Positions 1 through 4,562 of a stretch of DNA of 5,370 nucleotides are shown here, one piece after another. A program made the translations under genes and the position numbers. Below the pieces are notes generated by a model that saw only the letters and a list, made by a program, of their open reading frames with translations, was not told where the DNA came from and searched no databases. Source of the stretch: Gammaproteobacteria bacterium (GTDB lineage: Bacteria; Pseudomonadota; Gammaproteobacteria; Steroidobacterales; GCA-2729495); NCBI GenBank assembly GCA_030429685.1, contig JAUIEY010000143.1:1-5370 (forward strand), written 5' to 3'. The first letter of the stretch is position 1. Each line of letters begins with the position of its first letter.

Positions 1-6
1 CCGGAT

Positions 7-873
7 TCAGCCCAGCAGGATGCGGTCAACAATCGCCGTAACCAGCATCAGGCCAAGCTGGGCGATGGATGATGCAAAACAGCGCCAGGCCTGCGGAATG
101 CCGGGCTTCAAATGCAGCCGCACGGTCTCGCGAATAAAATACCCGCCGCCGACTACCACGCCGGCCAGATAAATCCAGCTCAGCCCGTAGAAAAACGGCA
201 CCACCGACAAAGCTACCAGCACGACTACATGGGCAAGAATGGTCAGCGTCGCGGTGCGATCACTCACCAGCACCGGCAACATCGGCACACCGGCTTTTTT
301 GTAGTCACTCTTGCAGGCGTATGCCAGCGCCCAGAAATGCGGCGGTGTCCACAGAAACAGAACTATTGCCAGAATAATTGCCGACGGACCGATGTTGACG
401 TCAACGGCGGCTGCTCCGGCCAGCACCGCGAAACTGCCGGCTGCACCACCAATCACGACATTCCACCAGGTACGCCGTTTCAGCCACACTGTATAAACCA
501 CACCATAGCAAAACGCGCCAAGAAACAGGTAAAACGCGGCCATTACATTGGTGGCCATGGCAAGCGCCAGAATGGCGAGCGCCGATATCAGGATAATCAG
601 ACCCGGCCAGTAGAAACTTGCGGCAAATTTGCCGGTCACAAATGCGCGCGTTTTGGTGCGACGCATCCGCGCATCGATGTCACGCTCGTACCATTGGTTG
701 AATGCCCCGGCGCTTGCCGAACACAGCAATACGGTCACGCCCAGTACCAGCACCTGCCATGGCGACAGTGCGCTACCCGGCGTTACGGCGAAACCAGCCA
801 GCGCACACAGCATGATCAGAAAACCGAGCCTGATCTTGGCGGTGTCGTAAATTAATTTAAGTGTTTCTGCCAT
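7..873 (-). CDS. cyoE: Protohaem IX farnesyltransferase (haem O synthase)
   Basis: Membrane prenyltransferase of the UbiA superfamily. It transfers a farnesyl group to the vinyl group of protohaem to make haem O, used directly by bo-type oxidases or as precursor of haem A. The 288-residue product is very hydrophobic, with about eight to nine membrane segments. The first polyprenyl-diphosphate-binding motif is seen at residues 59-73 (N59, E63, D65, D67, R72, T73), TPPHFWALA at 176-184, and the second acidic loop with D190 and GVPMLP at 195-200. Two departures from E. coli-like copies: Glu at position 63 where Asp is commoner, and SFAVLAG at 147-153 where a PP pair is usual. The start at 873 is preferred over an in-frame ATG at 939, because homology begins here, the length fits the family (E. 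coli about 296) and a minus-strand TATAAT at 899-904 would place transcription start downstream of 939. The ribosome site is weak (GGAC). It is divergent from cysH; no haem A synthase or oxidase subunit is visible, so the name ctaB would fit equally. Confidence 0.95.
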   Translation of the reverse strand: MAETLKLIYDTAKIRLGFLIMLCALAGFAVTPGSALSPWQVLVLGVTVLLCSASAGAFNQWYERDIDARMRRTKTRAFVTGKFAASFYWPGLIILISALAILALAMATNVMAAFYLFLGAFCYGVVYTVWLKRRTWWNVVIGGAAGSFAVLAGAAAVDVNIGPSAIILAIVLFLWTPPHFWALAYACKSDYKKAGVPMLPVLVSDRTATLTILAHVVVLVALSVVPFFYGLSWIYLAGVVVGGGYFIRETVRLHLKPGIPQAWRCFASSIAQLGLMLVTAIVDRILLG

Positions 874-898
874 GTCGTCCAGCCTGCAGGAGCGCGGA

Positions 899-904
899 AT
901 TATA
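899..904 (-). promoter_or_regulatory. Candidate -10 box of cyoE
   Basis: On the minus strand these bases read TATAAT exactly. Transcription would start near 892, giving a leader of about 20 bases before the ATG at 873. There is no good -35 hexamer at 16-18 bases upstream (922-927 reads CTATGC), so the promoter would be weak or activator-assisted. The placement argues against the longer reading frame starting at 939. Confidence 0.4.
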
Positions 905-1032
905 ACGAATGTCCGCGACGCGCATAGCCGCAGCAGCATAATTCACCCGCCCTTGGTCAGACTGTCGCAATGACCGGCCGGCACTTTCCAGGGCCGATAT
1001 TTTCTCTATATTTTTCATGCATATACCATTTC

Positions 1033-1065
1033 ATCGCCAAATATAATTTGCGGTTATGGGGCGAT
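1033..1065 (+). promoter_or_regulatory. Candidate cysH promoter within nested inverted repeats
   Basis: A perfect TATAAT lies at 1042-1047. It is inside the inverted repeat CAAAT-ATA-ATTTG (1038-1050), which is itself flanked by ATCGCC (1033-1038) and its complement GGCGAT (1060-1065). No reasonable -35 hexamer is present at the right distance; the bases there are around GCATAT (1019-1024). A good -10 without a -35 is what is expected of a promoter that depends on an activator, which for cysH would be CysB. Transcription would start near 1054, leaving a leader of about 85 bases. The role is inferred; only the motifs are seen. Confidence 0.4.
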
Positions 1066-1128
1066 AACAACAACTACGTTCACGGCGGCGCGCGCAGCCC
1101 GTACCTTTAGCGCTCCCCGCCCTATGCC

Positions 1129-1132
1129 GGAG
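1129..1132 (+). promoter_or_regulatory. cysH ribosome binding site
   Basis: GGAG lies six bases before the ATG at 1139. This supports that start, and with it a cysH N-terminus about 17 residues longer than that of E. coli CysH. Confidence 0.75.
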
Positions 1133-1138
1133 TAGAAA

Positions 1139-1951
1139 ATGCTGGGTCTGGCCAAAACGAACGCTGACTTGTCGAACAACCTGAACACCGATGTTGCCGA
1201 TGACAATCGGCCGCAGACACTGGATGAGGAGTTGTCGCGTGAGGCTGCGCTGAAACACTGCAACGATTTATTTGCCGGTATGTCGGCGGAGGAGCGCGTT
1301 GCGTGGTCGCTGCAGAATCTGCCGCAACAACCGGTGCTGAGCTCCAGCTTTGGCGCACAGGCGGCAGTTTCCCTACACCTGGTCACCAGTCAGAAACCCG
1401 ATATTCCGGTGGTGTTTATCGACACCGGCTATCTGTTTCCGGAGACCTATAAGTTTGTTGACGAACTGACAGACCGGCTGCAACTGAACCTGCGCGTATA
1501 TCGCAGTAAAACCAGCCCGGCATGGCAGGAAGCGCGTTACGGACAGCGCTGGAACAAAGGCGTTGAAGGACTGGCTGCATACAATTATGAAAACAAGGTT
1601 GAACCGATGGAGCGCGCGCTGCGCGAGCTGCAGGTAGGCGTATGGTTTGCCGGCCTGCGCCGCAGCCAGTCTGCATCGCGGGCCGACGTGCCGTTCCTGA
1701 GCTGGTCGGGTTCACCGGGTCAGGCACGCTGGAAAGTGCACGCAATTGCCGACTGGTCGGATCGCATGGTTTTCGAATATCTCAAGCAACACGATCTGCC
1801 GTATCACCCGCTGTGGGAGAAAGGCTATGTGTCCATCGGCGATGTCCACACCACCCGGCCGATCCATGAAGTGGAGCGGGAAGAAGACACGCGTTTCTTC
1901 GGCCTGACCCGCGAATGCGGGCTGCACGATATCGATATTTCGACAGTCTGA
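1139..1951 (+). CDS. cysH: Phosphoadenosine phosphosulfate (PAPS) reductase
   Basis: Cytoplasmic enzyme of assimilatory sulfate reduction. It reduces PAPS to sulfite and PAP, using thioredoxin or glutaredoxin as electron donor. The 270-residue product aligns nearly throughout with E. coli CysH (244 residues). Visible motifs are the PP-loop SSSFGAQ at 68-74, DTGYLFPET at 95-103, the NKVEPM segment at 152-157, GLRRSQS at 172-178 and the C-terminal ECGLH at 259-263 with catalytic Cys260. The only other cysteine is Cys41. The paired cysteines that bind a 4Fe-4S cluster in APS reductases are absent, so PAPS rather than APS is the likely substrate, and the organism should have an APS kinase. The N-terminus carries about 17 extra Asn/Asp-rich residues, and a short DIDISTV tail follows ECGLH. 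The gene is convergent with cysB, two bases apart. It is very likely CysB-activated. Confidence 0.97.
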   Translation: MLGLAKTNADLSNNLNTDVADDNRPQTLDEELSREAALKHCNDLFAGMSAEERVAWSLQNLPQQPVLSSSFGAQAAVSLHLVTSQKPDIPVVFIDTGYLFPETYKFVDELTDRLQLNLRVYRSKTSPAWQEARYGQRWNKGVEGLAAYNYENKVEPMERALRELQVGVWFAGLRRSQSASRADVPFLSWSGSPGQARWKVHAIADWSDRMVFEYLKQHDLPYHPLWEKGYVSIGDVHTTRPIHEVEREEDTRFFGLTRECGLHDIDISTV

Positions 1952-1966
1952 CGTCAGGCGCTGTCG
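1941..1966. repeat. Palindrome spanning the cysH/cysB convergent stops
   Basis: CTGACGTCAG (1948-1957) is a perfect 10-bp palindrome containing the TGA of cysH (1949-1951) and, on the other strand, the TGA of cysB (1954-1956). Outer arms CGACAG (1941-1946) and CTGTCG (1961-1966) extend it into an imperfect hairpin, with one unpaired base on the left and three on the right. No T-run follows on either strand, so it is not a classical intrinsic terminator. It may still act as a weak bidirectional terminator or transcript 3' end. A separate 10-bp palindrome, ATATCGATAT, lies just inside cysH at 1929-1938. Confidence 0.55.
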
Positions 1967-2967
1967 GCGCCGAATTCATCATCGCAACCGCCGCGCAGCG
2001 GCAGCTCTATATCGGCGAACAGGGTTTCGACTTCTTCCTGGGTCTCGAGGTTGGCCGCGCGCTGGGTTAATTCCGGCAACAGGTGGGCGGCAAACAACTC
2101 TGCAAAATCCACCATGTATCCGCGCAGCACCGAGTCACGACGATAGCCGATCCAGGTGGTAACCCGCGGGAACAGCCCCGCGGCATCCACTGCAACCAGG
2201 TCTTCCTTGTCCTGGCATTCCCACGCCATGGCAGCCACCACGCCGACACCCATGCCCATACGCACATAGGTCTTGATAATGTCGGCATCGCGCGCGGTAA
2301 ACACCACGTCGGGTTCCAGGCCCTCGGCAGCAAATGCCTGCTTGAACGACGACTCACCGGTCAGACTGAATACATAGGTAACCAGCGGGAAACGCGCCAG
2401 CGTGGCGATTGTCAGCGGTTCCTGCAGCTCAGCCAGCTCGTGCCCTTTGGGGACCAGCACGATGCGGTCCCACTGATAGCAGGGCAACAACACCAGCTCC
2501 GGGAACAACTGCTGTGAACCGGTGGCAATGGCAAAATCAACCCGGTTGGCGGCCACCAGTTCGGCTATCTGTTCCGAGGTGCCCTGATGCAATTCCAGGT
2601 TGACCTTGGGGTAACGATTGCGAAACTCGCGCACCACATCCGGCAATACGTAGCGAGCCTGGGTATGGGTGGTGGCAATTGACAGGGTGCCCTCCTGCTC
2701 CTGGGACATATCGCTCGCCAGGCTGCGGATGTTTTCCACCTCGCGCAGGATGCGCCGTGCGCGGGCAATGACCTCGTGCCCGGCCGGGGTGATGGCAGCC
2801 AGGCTTTTGCCCTTGCGGGTGAACAGCTGAATCCCCAGTTCCTGCTCCAGCAATTTGAGCTGCTTGCTGATGCCCGGCTGGCTGGTGTACAGACGTTCGG
2901 CCGCCGCAGTGATATTGAGGCCACTGTCAGCGATACCCAACAGGTAACGTAGTTGCTGTAAAGTCAT
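1954..2967 (-). CDS. cysB: LysR-type regulator of sulfur assimilation, CysB
   Basis: Tetrameric DNA-binding activator of cysteine-biosynthesis genes. In enteric bacteria its inducer is N-acetylserine, with sulfide or thiosulfate opposing, and it represses its own promoter. The winged helix-turn-helix covers about residues 1-60, and TSQPGISKQLK at 28-38 is the recognition helix region. The inducer-binding residues known from the Klebsiella CysB structure are all present: T100, T102 and Q103 in TTHTQ, T149, and T203 (equivalent to T202). DADIIKTYVRMGMGVGV near 240 is also typical. Length is 337 against 324 in E. coli; the surplus is an acidic tail after the conserved ELPLR. The start is fixed by homology from Met1, but no Shine-Dalgarno sequence precedes it (AATATAAAAC directly before ATG). 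It lies between two sulfur genes, convergent with cysH and divergent from cysG. The paralogue Cbl is a less likely alternative. Confidence 0.96.
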   Translation of the reverse strand: MTLQQLRYLLGIADSGLNITAAAERLYTSQPGISKQLKLLEQELGIQLFTRKGKSLAAITPAGHEVIARARRILREVENIRSLASDMSQEQEGTLSIATTHTQARYVLPDVVREFRNRYPKVNLELHQGTSEQIAELVAANRVDFAIATGSQQLFPELVLLPCYQWDRIVLVPKGHELAELQEPLTIATLARFPLVTYVFSLTGESSFKQAFAAEGLEPDVVFTARDADIIKTYVRMGMGVGVVAAMAWECQDKEDLVAVDAAGLFPRVTTWIGYRRDSVLRGYMVDFAELFAAHLLPELTQRAANLETQEEVETLFADIELPLRGGCDDEFGADSA

Positions 2968-2990
2968 GTTTTATATTAAAAATATTGCTA

Positions 2991-3009
2991 CGCGGCGGAA
3001 GCCGCCGCG
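2991..3009 (-). repeat. GC-rich hairpin in the cysB leader
   Basis: CGCGGCGG (2991-2998) and CCGCCGCG (3002-3009) are perfectly complementary eight-base arms around a three-base loop. If the cysB promoter at 3021-3051 is right, transcription starts near 3015 and this stem forms at the very 5' end of the cysB mRNA, ending 23 bases before its ATG. On the minus strand it is followed by TAGCAATATTTTT, too far from the stem for a typical terminator. It could protect the message end or serve as a leader control element. Confidence 0.6.
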
Positions 3010-3020
3010 GCATCAGGCGC

Positions 3021-3051
3021 TATATAACCATTTGTTACAAGCGGCTGTCAA
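3021..3051 (-). promoter_or_regulatory. Candidate cysB promoter
   Basis: On the minus strand 3051-3046 reads TTGACA, a perfect -35. About 18 bases later comes TGGTTATATA (3030-3021), giving TTATAT with a TG extended -10 element, or TATATA with a 19-base spacer. The expected transcription start is near 3015, with a leader of about 47 bases. The -35 is strong evidence; the exact -10 is uncertain. Confidence 0.5.
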
Positions 3052-3072
3052 ACCGGCCGGCAAATATATAGC
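3045..3072 (+). promoter_or_regulatory. Candidate cysG promoter overlapping that of cysB
   Basis: CTGTCA (3045-3050) and TATAGC (3067-3072), 16 bases apart, each match four of six consensus bases. The -35 occupies the same bases as the TTGACA of cysB on the other strand, so the two promoters would be back to back and mutually exclusive. A rival -10 is TACTAT at 3098-3103, without a clear -35. Only moderately supported. Confidence 0.3.
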
Positions 3073-3090
3073 CGCGAGGCATAAGCGAAG

Positions 3091-3105
3091 AAATAGATAC
3101 TATTT
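3091..3105. repeat. AT-rich palindrome upstream of cysG
   Basis: AAATAG-ATA-CTATTT is a perfect inverted repeat with six-base arms. It extends to nine pairs in RNA if one G-U pair is allowed (3088-3108). A T-run follows directly (3103-3109). The stem has only one G-C pair, so termination is unlikely to be strong. A regulator-binding site between the promoter candidate and cysG is the more natural reading. Confidence 0.5.
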
Positions 3106-3176
3106 TTTTATTCACCGGCGACTGACTAAGGTACGCGCTGAGAACTCCCGGGCCCTATGGACCCCACTGCGTACCC

Positions 3177-4550
3177 ATGGACTACTTCCCGCTATTCGCG
3201 CGTCTGCAAGGAACGCCCTGCCTGATTGTTGGCGGCGGCGCGGTTGCGTTACGCAAGGCCCGTCAGCTGTTGCGCGCGAATGCCGCAGTCACCGTGGTGG
3301 CGCCCGCTTTCGATGCGGCGGTAACGGAACTTGCGGCTGCCGGGAAACTGCGGCTGCAACAGCGCGACTTTACCGCAGACTGCCTGGACAGCGTTGTTTT
3401 TGTAGTGGCCGCAACTGATGATCAGCAGGTTAATGCGGCGGTTGCAGCGGCAGCGGCACAGGCCCGCGTGCTGTGCAATGTGGTGGATGACCGTGAGCGC
3501 TCCACGGCGATTCTGCCGGCTGTCGTGGACCGCTCACCCGTGTTAATTGCCGTATCCAGCAGTGGCGCCGCGCCGGTGCTGGCTACCCGCCTGCGCCAGC
3601 AACTGGAAACTGAGATTGCCCCGCGCACCGCGGATCTGGCGCGCTTCATGGGCAAGTGGCGCGACGCCGTGCGCCGGCGTTTCGGCAGTATCGACGAACG
3701 CCGCCGCTTCTGGCAGAGCATGCTCGACAGCGACATTGCGGCCATGCTGCTGGACGGTGATGCAGCAACGGCAGAACAGATTTTTGCCGAGCGTCTGCAG
3801 GCGCCGCTGCCCGCGGAGCAGCAAGCAGGCATCGGGCTGATCGTTGGCGCCGGGCCGGGCGATCCGGAACTGCTGACCCTCAAGGCAGTGCGCGCACTGA
3901 ATACCGCCGATGTTGTGCTGTATGACCGGCTGGTAAACCCCGAGGTACTCGACTACGCCCGCAAGGACGCGGAGTTTATTTACGTCGGCAAGCAGGCCGG
4001 CAAGGCCTCTACGCCGCAGGCCGAAATCAATGCCCTGCTGGTGCGACTGGTTAGCCAGGGCAAACGCGTTTGCCGGCTCAAGGGCGGCGATCCGCTGATA
4101 TTCGGCCGCGGCGGCGAAGAACTGGCTGCACTGGTCGGCGCCGGATTGCGCTGGCAGATCATTCCCGGCATAACCGCTGCCAGTGGCTGTGCCGCTGCCG
4201 CGGGCATACCGCTGACGCACCGGCAGGTGGCGCGCTCGCTGACCTATACCACCGCCCAAACCAATGACGGCAGCGAACCCGACTGGCAGGCACTGGCGGG
4301 CGCCGGGCAGACGGCTGTGTTTTATATGCCGGTCAGTCGACTGGAGTCTATTTGCCAGGCACTGATTGCAGCCGGCCGCGCCGCCGATTGCCCGGTGGCA
4401 CTCATAGAAAACGGCAGCCGTGTTAACCAGCGCACCTTGCGCGCCACACTGAATGATTTGCCGCAACTGGCCCAAGACCAGCAGATTGGCAGCCCTGCAT
4501 TACTGATTGTGGGTGAAGTGGCCGGCCATGAGTGGCCACACGCGGCCTGA
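3177..4550 (+). CDS. cysG: Sirohaem synthase (trifunctional CysG)
   Basis: Makes sirohaem, the cofactor of sulfite and nitrite reductases, from uroporphyrinogen III by two SAM-dependent methylations, NAD-dependent oxidation and iron insertion. Length 457, same as E. coli. Residues 1-150 form the Met8-like dehydrogenase/ferrochelatase: Rossmann loop GGGAVALRKA at 19-28, catalytic Asp104 in NVVD, and Ser128, the position phosphorylated in Salmonella CysG. ERRRFW at 174-179 lies in the linker. The methyltransferase covers about 218-457: VGAGPGDPELLTLK at 223-236, YDRLV with D250, GK at 271-272, LKGGDPLIFGRGGEE at 301-315, PGITAASG at 330-337, GIPLTHR at 343-349 and FYM at 382-384. The family's VTGH stretch reads TTAQ at 358-361. 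The start follows homology to Met1 of E. coli CysG, but no ribosome site is evident. It probably forms an operon with the next gene. Confidence 0.97.
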   Translation: MDYFPLFARLQGTPCLIVGGGAVALRKARQLLRANAAVTVVAPAFDAAVTELAAAGKLRLQQRDFTADCLDSVVFVVAATDDQQVNAAVAAAAAQARVLCNVVDDRERSTAILPAVVDRSPVLIAVSSSGAAPVLATRLRQQLETEIAPRTADLARFMGKWRDAVRRRFGSIDERRRFWQSMLDSDIAAMLLDGDAATAEQIFAERLQAPLPAEQQAGIGLIVGAGPGDPELLTLKAVRALNTADVVLYDRLVNPEVLDYARKDAEFIYVGKQAGKASTPQAEINALLVRLVSQGKRVCRLKGGDPLIFGRGGEELAALVGAGLRWQIIPGITAASGCAAAAGIPLTHRQVARSLTYTTAQTNDGSEPDWQALAGAGQTAVFYMPVSRLESICQALIAAGRAADCPVALIENGSRVNQRTLRATLNDLPQLAQDQQIGSPALLIVGEVAGHEWPHAA

Positions 4551-4552
4551 AC

Positions 4553-4556
4553 GGAA
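4553..4556 (+). promoter_or_regulatory. Ribosome binding site of the HemA-like gene
   Basis: GGAA sits six bases before the ATG at 4563, in the 12-base gap after the cysG stop. The next in-frame codon of note upstream is that same cysG TGA (4548-4550), so no earlier start is possible. Confidence 0.6.
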
Positions 4557-4562
4557 CCCGTT

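Larger units (their letters stand above)
874..1138. promoter_or_regulatory. Divergent cyoE/cysH intergenic region
   Basis: This 265-bp region separates the two divergent genes. The part next to cyoE is GC-rich. The stretch from about 995 to 1055 is markedly AT-rich, with T-tracts at 1001-1015, the palindrome ATGCAT at 1017-1022 and the cysH promoter candidate. From 1081 to 1128 it becomes GC-rich again and forms the untranslated leader of cysH. I see no small ORF with convincing signals and no RNA gene here. The AT-rich block upstream of the cysH TATAAT is where a CysB site would be expected, but CysB sites are too poorly conserved for me to name one. Confidence 0.5.
2968..3176. promoter_or_regulatory. 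Divergent cysB/cysG control region
   Basis: This 209-bp region is AT-rich from 2968 to 2990 and from 3061 to 3112, in contrast to the surrounding GC-rich genes. It contains the cysB promoter, an overlapping candidate for cysG, a GC hairpin and an AT palindrome, listed separately. LysR-type regulators commonly bind such divergent regions, repressing themselves and activating the neighbour; by that rule CysB should bind here. I did not find an unambiguous T-N11-A operator. Confidence 0.55.

Noticed and set aside
112..855. Plus-strand 247-codon open frame antisense to cyoE
   Set aside because: Its Gln/His/Arg-rich composition resembles no family, it has no ribosome site, and the opposite strand encodes a clear membrane enzyme. 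It is a shadow of GC-rich coding.
874..939. N-terminal extension of cyoE from an ATG at 939
   Set aside because: The extra 22 residues have no family counterpart and the start would lie upstream of the likely promoter TATAAT at 899-904.
1139..1951. CysH as an APS reductase with an iron-sulfur cluster
   Set aside because: Only two cysteines are present (41 and 260), so the four cluster ligands are missing.
3543..4475. Minus-strand 310-codon open frame antisense to cysG
   Set aside because: It is long, but composition is that of a reversed coding strand, no family motif is visible and cysG on the other strand is unambiguous.
4518..4539. Hairpin GTGGCC/GGCCAC with internal GGCC palindromes near the cysG end
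   Set aside because: It lies within coding sequence with no T-run after it, and the next gene is closely coupled. A terminator here is unlikely.
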